From contig CAMCWG010000010.1 in the NCBI GenBank assembly GCA_945882005.1, positions 1 to 23,615 on the forward strand: a stretch of DNA of 23,615 bases. The letters are read 5' to 3'. The notes below the pieces were generated by a model. The model was not told the origin of the DNA and ran no database searches. It saw nothing but the letters and a program-made list of their open reading frames with translations. Shown here piece by piece: positions 17,200-23,615 of this stretch. Positions within the stretch are counted from its first letter, which is position 1. Each line of letters opens with the position of its first letter. Position numbers and translations under genes: made by a program. The DNA comes from Bordetella parapertussis (GTDB lineage Bacteria; Pseudomonadota; Gammaproteobacteria; Burkholderiales; Burkholderiaceae_B).

Positions 17200-17583
17200 T
17201 TAATTTCTCCAGAGGATGTGTACGAAGTACACGACCGACCCGACCAACCACAAAATGGTCAGAACCAGTAAAAAGAGGCGAAGGCCTACGGGCTTAACGT
17301 AGTCCATCCAGATGTCACGCACACCAATCCAGGCATGCCACGCGAGAGAGATCATCGCGAGTGTTGCCAAAATCTGTCCCATCGGAATGAAGAAACAGGT
17401 GAACGTAAACAGATTTTTCCAGCCAGCATAGTTGAACCCAGACATCGTCAAGATGCCCACGAGCAACACAAGGGTGTAAACAGCCAAAATCATGGCTGTC
17501 ACGCGCTGGATAATGAACTCGCTTGTTCCGTAATGCGCACCAACAACCAAACGCTTGGGACCAATTTTTTCGACGGGAACCAT
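17200..17583 (-). CDS. sdhD: Succinate dehydrogenase membrane anchor subunit SdhD
   Basis: 127-residue inner-membrane protein with three hydrophobic helices (about 27-48, 58-82, 101-124). The stretch HAWIGVRDIWMDYVKP matches the E. coli SdhD region. His83 corresponds to the haem b ligand His71, and Asp94/Tyr95 to the Asp82/Tyr83 pair at the ubiquinone site. With SdhC it anchors SdhAB and passes electrons to ubiquinone. Its ATG overlaps the sdhC stop by one base (TAATG), which implies coupled translation. Confidence 0.94.
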   Translation of the reverse strand: MVPVEKIGPKRLVVGAHYGTSEFIIQRVTAMILAVYTLVLLVGILTMSGFNYAGWKNLFTFTCFFIPMGQILATLAMISLAWHAWIGVRDIWMDYVKPVGLRLFLLVLTILWLVGSVVYFVHILWRN

Positions 17584-17993
17584 TACCAGACTCCGAATAG
17601 TTTGAGTGCGAAGACAACCGTCAGCGCAAGACTGACGCCCAAAACGAGGCTAGCGCTTTTTGCAGCCGACTCTTTGTCGACACCGATGTGCATGTCGAGC
17701 ACGAGGTAGCGGATGCCTGCACAGAAGTGATGCAAGTAACCCCAGATCAAGACAAGCAAAATCAGCTTGACCAACGGGAAGCCGACAACTGTCGACATTG
17801 CATTGAACCCCGCTTCGGAAGAGAAGCTCATAGCAAACAAGGCAATTAAGCCCGGCAAACAGAGGAACAGGAGCGCACCACTCACACGATGCAGAATTGA
17901 CACTTTGCCAGCCATAGGCAAGCGATACGCCATCAAATCGGTGATCCCGATATTGCGGAACTGAGGACGCGGCTTGGAAGCTGAGTCAGACAT
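17583..17993 (-). CDS. sdhC: Succinate dehydrogenase cytochrome b556 subunit SdhC
   Basis: 136-residue inner-membrane protein with three helices (about 38-58, 73-96, 114-134). SILHRVSG (32-39) is the family signature, with Ser32 and Arg36 at the quinone site. His89 in HHFCAGIRYLVLD corresponds to the haem ligand His84 of E. coli SdhC. It is the first gene of sdhCDAB-sdhE-gltA. GAGG lies seven bases before the ATG. The 91 bases before it, up to the gntR stop, are AT-rich and probably hold the operon promoter. The best pair I see is TTGATT (minus strand at 18066-18071) with TTAAGC after 17 bases, a weak match. Confidence 0.94.
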   Translation of the reverse strand: MSDSASKPRPQFRNIGITDLMAYRLPMAGKVSILHRVSGALLFLCLPGLIALFAMSFSSEAGFNAMSTVVGFPLVKLILLVLIWGYLHHFCAGIRYLVLDMHIGVDKESAAKSASLVLGVSLALTVVFALKLFGVW

Positions 17994-18084
17994 AACGACC
18001 TCGACGAGAGAACAATTAACTAGGGATAAACACTCTATTTTCGCTTAATGCGAGCCTTGCTTTCAAATCAACTAAAAACTTATT

Positions 18085-18864
18085 TCAATTCAAACTGTTG
18101 CGGTAATAGTACTGACTGGTCGCATAATGACCGACGCGTAATTCTACTGGACGATTTGCGTACGTATAAGAAATCCGCTCCACGCAAAGTAGGGGCATTC
18201 CGGCATCAAGGCCAAGGCACCTTGCGATTTCCGTTTCCGCAAGCTCGGCGCGCAACTTTTCTTCTGCGCGCACCATGCTGATTCCGAATTCGGACTCGAA
18301 CAAACCATAAAGTGGTCCTGAGTAGCCATTCAGCAAATCTGCACTGAGGCCCTTGAATAAAGCACCCGGTAAATAGATGTCGTCCACCACGGTTGGCGTA
18401 CCGGCAAAGGACAACAAACGGCGGATCGCAACAACCGGATCCCCTGATTTGAGCTCTAGAGCGCGCGCCATCTCTGCATTCGCCCTGATTCGTTTGCAGT
18501 CCAGCACTTGGCTCTCTGCGGGCTGGGGCTCACCTTCGTTGGGGGCAAGTCGTAAAAAACGAAAACGAACACGGGGTTCGTGATGGGTTGAGACAAACGT
18601 CCCCTTCCCCTGCCTGCGCGTCAACAGATGCTCAGCCGCGAGCTCGTCTACTGCCTTGCGCACTGTTCCCTGACTGACCTGAAAACGGGATGCCAACTCA
18701 ATTTCACTGGGAATCGATTCACCTGGTTTCCACTCGCCAGCGTCAAGCGCCTGTACCAGCAGCGCTTTGATCTGCTGGTACAGAGGGCTGAACGCCGCGG
18801 CGCTCGCGGCCGGCCCCGGGGGAAGGCTTCGACTTCGCGCTGGATCAGACATGACAGGAAACAT
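18085..18864 (-). CDS. GntR-family regulator, HutC subfamily (UTRA effector domain)
   Basis: 259-residue transcription factor. The winged helix-turn-helix is at about 26-92, with LYQQIKALLVQAL and PSEIELASRFQVSQGTVRKAVDEL as the recognition part and RRQGKGTFV as the wing. A UTRA ligand-binding domain follows (about 105-255, with VDDIYLPGALF and ending in VELRVGHYATSQYYYR). It is divergent from mdh and directly upstream of the sdh operon, so it probably controls TCA and/or methylcitrate genes (inference). The ligand is not evident; a TCA or methylcitrate intermediate would be logical. Two in-frame ATGs (18862-18864 and 18850-18852) are possible starts, neither with a good ribosome site. The 14-base inverted repeat CATGAA-AA-TTCATG (18862-18875) overlaps the first and might be an autoregulatory site. 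I cannot assign a specific named regulator. Confidence 0.93.
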   Translation of the reverse strand: MFPVMSDPARSRSLPPGPAASAAAFSPLYQQIKALLVQALDAGEWKPGESIPSEIELASRFQVSQGTVRKAVDELAAEHLLTRRQGKGTFVSTHHEPRVRFRFLRLAPNEGEPQPAESQVLDCKRIRANAEMARALELKSGDPVVAIRRLLSFAGTPTVVDDIYLPGALFKGLSADLLNGYSGPLYGLFESEFGISMVRAEEKLRAELAETEIARCLGLDAGMPLLCVERISYTYANRPVELRVGHYATSQYYYRNSLN

Positions 18865-18920
18865 GAAAATTCATGCTGGCATTGTGGCATAGCTCGACCC
18901 ACAAGTCCACTACTCTTCTG

Positions 18921-18940
18921 TCTTATATAAGATATAAGAT
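18921..18940. promoter_or_regulatory. AT-rich operator candidate between gntR and mdh
   Basis: A perfect 12-base palindrome TCTTATATAAGA (18921-18932) overlaps two tandem copies of ATAAGAT (18927-18933 and 18934-18940). GntR-family proteins bind short dyads as dimers. The site sits in the divergent region of a GntR gene, just upstream of a promoter-like element for mdh and about 57 bases before the gntR start, so self-regulation and mdh control are likely (inference). I found no equally good copy before sdhC, gltA, sucA, maeB or prpB. Confidence 0.6.
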
Positions 18941-18942
18941 TA

Positions 18943-18971
18943 TTGACGCTTTGCACAATTTGGACTAGCAT
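18943..18971 (+). promoter_or_regulatory. Putative sigma-70 promoter of mdh
   Basis: TTGACG (18943-18948, five of six) and TAGCAT (18966-18971, four of six) are separated by exactly 17 bases. Transcription would start near 18978, giving a leader of about 100 bases. The operator candidate ends two bases before the -35 hexamer, a place where a regulator could block or help polymerase. Confidence 0.5.
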
Positions 18972-19079
18972 TCCGCCCAGATTTCAGTTGTCGCGCCAGC
19001 TAGGTCGGCGGGGCAGCAAAAAAGCTAAACTCGCTGTTAATCCATTCCCACAATCCTCTCAGTTTTTTCGGAGATAGCT

Positions 19080-20069
19080 ATGTCCAAACCCGCCGTGCGT
19101 GTTGCGGTCACTGGTGCCGCAGGCCAGATCGGTTACGCCCTCTTGTTCCGTATCGCTTCGGGTGAAATGCTCGGCAAAGACCAGCCGGTGATTTTGCAAT
19201 TACTCGAAATCCCAGACGAAAAAGCGCAAAAGGCGCTCAAGGGCGTCATGATGGAGCTCGACGACTGCGCATTCCCTTTGCTGCAGTCCATGACCGCGCA
19301 CAGCGACCCCGTCGAAGCATTCAAGGATGTGGAAGTTGCCCTGTTGGTCGGTTCGCGCCCACGTGGCCCTGGCATGGAACGCGCCGACCTGTTGGCCGTC
19401 AACGCCGCGATCTTCACCGCACAAGGCAAGGCACTAAATCAAGCGGCCAAGCGCAACGTCAAAGTGTTGGTTGTGGGTAACCCAGCCAATACCAACGCTT
19501 ACATCGCCATGAAGTCTGCTCCAGACCTGCCTGCGAAGAACTTTACGGCCATGCTGCGCCTGGACCACAACCGCGCACTGTCGCAACTCGCGACAAAGAT
19601 GGGCAAACCTGTTGCCGACATCCAGAAGCTCGCCGTCTGGGGCAACCACTCGCCTACGATGTACGCAGACTACCGCTTCGCAACCATTGGTGGTGAGAGC
19701 GTCGAAAAACTGATTAATGACGCCGCCTGGAATCGTGATGTGTTCTTGCCAACTGTTGGCAAACGTGGCGCAGCGATTATCGAGGCGCGTGGTCTGTCAT
19801 CGGCCGCCTCGGCTGCCAATGCAGCAATCGACCACGTCCGCGACTGGGTGTTGGGCACGAATGGCAAATGGGTCACGATGGGCGTTCCCTCGGATGGCTC
19901 ATATGGCATCCCAGAGGGCACAATGTACGGCGTGCCGGTCACATGCGAAGGTGGCGAATACCACCGCGTCACTGGGCTAGAAGTCGATGCCTTCTCGCGT
20001 GAGCGCATGGACCTGACACTTAAAGAGCTAATTGAAGAGCGCGACGCTGTCGCACACCTTCTTAAGTAA
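19080..20069 (+). CDS. mdh: Malate dehydrogenase (type 2, cytosolic-like)
   Basis: 329-residue NAD-dependent enzyme interconverting malate and oxaloacetate. The Rossmann motif is [13 protein letters not shown] at about 10-22, and Glu43 at the end of the second strand fits NAD preference. The substrate/catalytic set is Arg95 and Arg101 in [13 protein letters not shown], Asp162/Arg165 in [12 protein letters not shown], and His190 in [13 protein letters not shown]. It is the cytosolic-type MDH of about 327-330 residues common in Burkholderiales, not the 312-residue enterobacterial type. Start ATG at 19080 with GGAG eight bases upstream. It ends at a strong terminator but is followed closely by prpB. 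It regenerates the oxaloacetate used by both gltA and prpC. Confidence 0.97.
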   Translation: MSKPAVRVAVTGAAGQIGYALLFRIASGEMLGKDQPVILQLLEIPDEKAQKALKGVMMELDDCAFPLLQSMTAHSDPVEAFKDVEVALLVGSRPRGPGMERADLLAVNAAIFTAQGKALNQAAKRNVKVLVVGNPANTNAYIAMKSAPDLPAKNFTAMLRLDHNRALSQLATKMGKPVADIQKLAVWGNHSPTMYADYRFATIGGESVEKLINDAAWNRDVFLPTVGKRGAAIIEARGLSSAASAANAAIDHVRDWVLGTNGKWVTMGVPSDGSYGIPEGTMYGVPVTCEGGEYHRVTGLEVDAFSRERMDLTLKELIEERDAVAHLLK

Positions 20070-20080
20070 GCACTGCATCA

Positions 20081-20110
20081 ACGGGCCCATGCAAGGGCCC
20101 GTTTTTTTTT
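20081..20110 (+). terminator. Strong intrinsic terminator after mdh, just before prpB
   Basis: Stem ACGGGCCC (20081-20088) / GGGCCCGT (20095-20102), loop ATGCAA, followed by an unbroken T-run to 20110. It lies 11 bases after the mdh stop and only 23 bases before the prpB ATG, so it would sit inside the prpB leader if the genes were co-transcribed. Confidence 0.93.
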
Positions 20111-20133
20111 CAAGCTTTGTTCCGGAGACAAGC

Positions 20134-21027
20134 ATGTCCAAATTAACTACCGCAGGCCAGCGTTTTCGCGAGGCTCTCGCCGCAGAACAACCCCTGCAAA
20201 TCATTGGCGCGATTAACGCCAACCATGCACTACTCGCTAAACGTGCCGGCTTTAAGGCCATCTATCTCTCCGGTGGCGGTGTCGCCGCTGGCTCATTGGG
20301 CATGCCTGATCTGGGCATCATCTCCTTAGATGACGTGCTCACTGACGTACGCCGAATTACAGATGTGTGCGATACGCCACTGATCGTTGACATCGACACA
20401 GGTTTTGGTCCGTCGGCTTTCAACATTGCGCGCACAATTAAAGGCCTGACAAAATTTGGCGCAGCAGGTTGCCACATCGAGGATCAGGTTGGCGCAAAGC
20501 GTTGCGGCCACCGCCCTGGCAAAGAAGTTGTCTCAACGGAAGAAATGCGGGACCGCATCAAGGCAGCCGTTGACGCGCGTACCGATGACAGTTTCTATAT
20601 CATCGCACGTACCGATGCGATTGCGTCCCATGGAGTTGAAGCCGGCATCGAACGCGGCCTGGCCTGTATGGAAGCCGGCGCAGACGCTGTCTTTGCAGAG
20701 GCCGCTTATGACCTTGAAACCTTTGCAAAATTCAAGAAAGCCACTGGCGCTCCATTGCTCGCAAATATCACCGAATTTGGCAAGACTCCTTTGTTCTCAG
20801 TCGAAGAACTCAAGTCGGTCGGCGTCAACATGGTTCTATACCCGCTGTCGGCCTTCCGTGCAATGAACAAAGCTGCCGAGACGGTCTATCAGGCAGTCAG
20901 GCGCGATGGGCATCAACGCAACGTAATCGACATCATGCAAACGCGTGACGAACTGTACGACCGCATTAATTACCACGCCTTTGAAAGCAGCATCGACACG
21001 TTATTCGCACAGGGCAAGTCCAAATAA
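20134..21027 (+). CDS. prpB: 2-methylisocitrate lyase
   Basis: 297 residues, the family length. It cleaves 2-methylisocitrate to succinate and pyruvate, the last step of the methylcitrate cycle. Active-site signature KRCGH has catalytic Cys124. Metal-binding acids are Asp58 and Asp85/Asp87 ([11 protein letters not shown]), and [13 protein letters not shown] is the lyase loop. The ATG at 20134 has GGAG at 20123-20126 and matches the family N-terminus. The frame stays open upstream into the mdh end, but that would produce an unrelated 34-residue extension read through the terminator. It is followed after 18 bases by prpC. Confidence 0.97.
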   Translation: MSKLTTAGQRFREALAAEQPLQIIGAINANHALLAKRAGFKAIYLSGGGVAAGSLGMPDLGIISLDDVLTDVRRITDVCDTPLIVDIDTGFGPSAFNIARTIKGLTKFGAAGCHIEDQVGAKRCGHRPGKEVVSTEEMRDRIKAAVDARTDDSFYIIARTDAIASHGVEAGIERGLACMEAGADAVFAEAAYDLETFAKFKKATGAPLLANITEFGKTPLFSVEELKSVGVNMVLYPLSAFRAMNKAAETVYQAVRRDGHQRNVIDIMQTRDELYDRINYHAFESSIDTLFAQGKSK

Positions 21028-21045
21028 TTTCGAGAGGAATCCATC

Positions 21046-22254
21046 ATGGCAACCAAAAAGAAACCCGTCACAGCATCGGCAGCAAAGTCTGCTGCGCCAG
21101 CCGCTCCCGCAGCTGCACCCACTTTCAAACCAAAGAAGTCAGTCGCGTTATCAGGCGTAACTGCCGGCAACACTGCACTGTGCACCGTTGGTCGCAGCGG
21201 CAATGACCTGCACTACCGCGGCTACGACATTCTGGACTTCGCAGACACCAGCGAGTTCGAAGAAATTGCTCACTTGCTGATCCATGGCAAGCTGCCAAAC
21301 AAAGCAGAACTCGCCGCCTACAAAGCCAAACTGCGTTCGCTGCGCGGCCTGCCTGCGCAATTGCAAACGGTACTTGAGTCCTTGCCCGCGGCGAGCCATC
21401 CGATGGATGTGATGCGTACTGCCGCCTCCACACTGGGCTGCATCCTGCCAGAGAAAGACGATCACAATATTCCCGATGCGCGCGACATCGCCGACCGCCT
21501 GATGGCCAACCTGGGTTCGGCTCTGCTCTATTGGTACCACTACAGCCATAACGGTCGTGTCATTGACGTGCAGACGGATGACGATTCAATCGGCGCACAC
21601 TTCCTGCACCTGTTGCATGGCAAAAAGCCGAACGAAGATTGGGTTCGCGCGATGCACACCTCTCTGATTCTTTATGCAGAGCACGAGTTCAACGCCTCGA
21701 CCTTCACCTGCCGCGTCATCGCAGGAACAGGCTCAGATATGTATTCCGCTATCTCGGGTGGTATTGGCGCCTTGCGCGGACCGAAGCATGGTGGTGCAAA
21801 CGAAGTCGCCTTCGAAGTTCAGAAGCGTTACGAGACGCCTGATGAAGCAGAAGCCGACATTCGTGCGCGCGTAGAAAACAAAGAGGTCGTGATCGGCTTT
21901 GGTCACCCTGTCTACACGATCTCCGATCCCCGCAACAAGGTCATCAAAGACGTTGCCCTGCGTTTATCGAAGAAGGCCGGCACAACCAAGATGTACGACA
22001 TCGCGGATCGCCTCGAAGCTGTGATGTGGGATGCCAAGAAAATGTTCGCGAACCTCGACTGGTTCTCGGCAGTGTCGTATCACATGATGGGTGTACCCAC
22101 AGCAATGTTTACACCGCTTTTTGTGATCGCGCGTACCGCTGGTTGGTCCGCTCACATCATCGAACAGCGCATCGACAACAAGATTATTCGCCCGGCCGCC
22201 AACTACGTCGGACCCGATGATCAAAAATTTGTACCACTCGCCAAACGTCGCTGA
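21046..22254 (+). CDS. prpC: 2-methylcitrate synthase
   Basis: 402-residue citrate-synthase-family enzyme condensing propionyl-CoA with oxaloacetate. Catalytic residues are His213 (AEHEFNAS), His248 (GPKHGGANE), His287 (GFGHPVY) and Asp338 (NLDWFSA). It lacks the N-terminal regulatory domain of GltA, as expected for type I/methylcitrate enzymes, and [26 protein letters not shown] is typical of PrpC. The first roughly 28 residues are a Lys/Ala/Pro-rich tail ([11 protein letters not shown], then AAP repeats) not needed for the fold. AGAGGA is a good ribosome site before the ATG. The gene stops one base before the acnD ATG. Some citrate synthase side activity is possible. Confidence 0.97.
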   Translation: MATKKKPVTASAAKSAAPAAPAAAPTFKPKKSVALSGVTAGNTALCTVGRSGNDLHYRGYDILDFADTSEFEEIAHLLIHGKLPNKAELAAYKAKLRSLRGLPAQLQTVLESLPAASHPMDVMRTAASTLGCILPEKDDHNIPDARDIADRLMANLGSALLYWYHYSHNGRVIDVQTDDDSIGAHFLHLLHGKKPNEDWVRAMHTSLILYAEHEFNASTFTCRVIAGTGSDMYSAISGGIGALRGPKHGGANEVAFEVQKRYETPDEAEADIRARVENKEVVIGFGHPVYTISDPRNKVIKDVALRLSKKAGTTKMYDIADRLEAVMWDAKKMFANLDWFSAVSYHMMGVPTAMFTPLFVIARTAGWSAHIIEQRIDNKIIRPAANYVGPDDQKFVPLAKRR

Positions 22255-22255
22255 T

Positions 22256-23615
22256 ATGAACTCTGCAAACCGCAAGCCCCTGCCGGGCACCAAACTTGAT
22301 TACTTTGACACGCGTGCCGCCGTTGATGCAATCAAACCAGGCGCCTATGACAAACTCCCTTACACCTCACGTGTATTGGCCGAGAACCTTGTGCGTCGAT
22401 GCGACCCAGCCACGCTGACCGCATCCCTCTCGCAAATTATCGAACGCAAGCGCGACCTCGACTTTCCGTGGTTTCCTGCTCGCGTTGTTTGTCACGACAT
22501 TCTGGGTCAAACTGCTTTGGTTGATCTGGCAGGCTTGCGGGATGCTATTGCAGCGCAAGGCGGTGATCCCGCTTTAGTGAATCCAGTTGTTCCAACACAG
22601 CTGATCGTGGATCACTCGCTGGCAGTGGAGTGTGGCGGGTTTGATCCGGACGCCTTTGAAAAGAACCGTGCGATCGAAGATCGACGCAATGAAGACCGGT
22701 TCCATTTCATTAACTGGACCAAAAAAACCTTCAAGAACGTCGATGTCATCCCACCCGGCAACGGCATCATGCACCAGATCAATCTGGAGCGTATGTCACC
22801 CGTGATTCACGCACTAGATGGCGTCGCTTTTCCTGACACCTTAGTCGGTACGGACAGCCACACGCCACACGTGGATGCCTTAGGCGTGATTGCAATTGGT
22901 GTTGGCGGCTTGGAAGCGGAAAGCGTCATGCTCGGTCGCGCTTCCTGGATGCGCCTGCCAGATATCATTGGCGTGGAGCTCACTGGCAAGCTGCAGCCCG
23001 GCATTACGGCAACGGACCTGGTCTTGGCGCTCACAGAGTTTTTACGTAACCAGAAAGTTGTGTCGTCCTACCTCGAGTTTTTCGGTGAAGGTGCTTCACA
23101 CCTGACGCTCGGCGATCGCGCGACGATCTCGAACATGACACCTGAGTATGGCGCGACTGCAGCCATGTTCTACATCGATCAGCAAACCATTGACTACCTC
23201 ACGCTCACAGGGCGTGAGGAGGCTCAAGTAAAACTAGTCGAAACCTACGCCAAGCAAGCTGGCCTGTGGGCAGATAGTCTCAAGGGTGCCGAATATGAGC
23301 GCACCCTACGTTTTGATCTGTCAACGGTAGTGCGCAACATCGCAGGTCCATCGAACCCGCACCGACGTGTGCCAACAACAGAGCTCAAAGCCCTGGGCAT
23401 CTCGGGCAAAGTTGAGAACGAACCGGGCTTGATGCCCGATGGCGCGGTGATCATCGCAGCAATTACCAGCTGTACGAATACCAGCAACCCGCGCAATGTG
23501 ATCGCAGCAGGTCTACTCGCGCGTAATGCGAATGCCCGTGGACTGACACGTAAGCCTTGGGTGAAGAGCTCATTGGCACCAGGATCAAAGACCGTCGAAC
23601 TCTACCTGCAAGACG
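22256..23615 (+). CDS. acnD: 2-methylcitrate dehydratase, Fe/S-dependent, AcnD (cut by right edge)
   Basis: The ATG at 22256 follows the prpC stop after one base (TGATATG) without its own ribosome site, so translation is coupled. 453 residues are visible of a protein usually about 860-870 long. The sequence is aconitase-family: KLPYTSRVLAENLVRR at about 39-54, PPGNGIMHQINLE, VGTDSHTPHVDALG, and ITSCTNTSNPRN with Cys406 as the first [4Fe-4S] ligand. The start (RKPLPGT...YFDTRAAV) and operon position after prpBC point to AcnD rather than AcnA. AcnD dehydrates 2-methylcitrate and works with the isomerase PrpF (family knowledge), whose gene would be expected just to the right, outside the window. 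Confidence 0.95.
   Translation, partial: MNSANRKPLPGTKLDYFDTRAAVDAIKPGAYDKLPYTSRVLAENLVRRCDPATLTASLSQIIERKRDLDFPWFPARVVCHDILGQTALVDLAGLRDAIAAQGGDPALVNPVVPTQLIVDHSLAVECGGFDPDAFEKNRAIEDRRNEDRFHFINWTKKTFKNVDVIPPGNGIMHQINLERMSPVIHALDGVAFPDTLVGTDSHTPHVDALGVIAIGVGGLEAESVMLGRASWMRLPDIIGVELTGKLQPGITATDLVLALTEFLRNQKVVSSYLEFFGEGASHLTLGDRATISNMTPEYGATAAMFYIDQQTIDYLTLTGREEAQVKLVETYAKQAGLWADSLKGAEYERTLRFDLSTVVRNIAGPSNPHRRVPTTELKALGISGKVENEPGLMPDGAVIIAAITSCTNTSNPRNVIAAGLLARNANARGLTRKPWVKSSLAPGSKTVELYLQD

Noticed and set aside
20032..20133. Upstream extension of prpB into mdh
   Set aside because: It would run through the terminator stem and add residues foreign to the family; the ATG at 20134 has a proper ribosome site.
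1..23615. Mobile elements, defence systems, CRISPR, tRNA or rRNA genes
   Set aside because: I looked for repeats at gene borders, transposase or integrase motifs, spaced repeats and tRNA-like folds and saw none; the region is conserved core metabolism plus one two-component pair.

Overview
The window reads as chromosomal DNA of a betaproteobacterium of the order Burkholderiales, probably Alcaligenaceae-like. This is inference. It rests on the type-2 cytosolic malate dehydrogenase, the Ala/Pro-linked OdhB, the elongated TrpS with an extra C-terminal domain, and a gene order (mdh / gntR / sdhCDAB-sdhE-gltA / sucA-sucB-lpd-zapE) that I recall from that order. Most of the window is densely packed central carbon metabolism. 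I see no tRNA, rRNA, CRISPR array, insertion sequence or phage gene, and no gene-free stretch longer than about 280 bases.

Layout from left to right: (1) 1-2177, minus strand: a two-component pair. A FixJ/NarL-type response regulator lies upstream of a membrane histidine kinase with about seven transmembrane helices, cut by the left edge. (2) 2308-10399, minus strand: sucA-sucB-lpd-zapE-trpS, i.e. the complete 2-oxoglutarate dehydrogenase complex, the ZapE ATPase (TTG start) and tryptophanyl-tRNA synthetase. A structured leader precedes sucA and resembles the Burkholderiales sucA RNA element. (3) 10675-12960, plus strand: maeB, a malic enzyme/phosphotransacetylase-like hybrid, divergent from sucA. 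It ends at a bidirectional terminator shared with gltA. (4) 13042-17993, minus strand: sdhC-sdhD-sdhA-sdhB-sdhE-gltA, i.e. succinate dehydrogenase, its flavinylation factor and citrate synthase. (5) 18085-18864, minus strand: a GntR/HutC regulator, divergent from mdh (19080-20069, plus). The space between them holds an AT-rich operator-like repeat and a promoter-like element. (6) 20134 to the right edge, plus strand: prpB-prpC-acnD (cut), the methylcitrate cycle for propionyl-CoA.

Together the genes cover oxaloacetate to citrate (gltA), 2-oxoglutarate to succinyl-CoA (sucAB-lpd), succinate to fumarate (sdh), malate to oxaloacetate (mdh) and malate to pyruvate (maeB). The prp branch condenses oxaloacetate with propionyl-CoA and returns succinate and pyruvate. 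Aconitase for citrate, isocitrate dehydrogenase, succinyl-CoA synthetase and fumarase are not in the window.

I do not see a clearly new biological system. The points most worth a second look are the structured sucA leader, the GntR operator candidate, the strong terminator only about 24 bases before prpB, and the orphan-looking 7-TM kinase with degenerate H- and G1-box residues.
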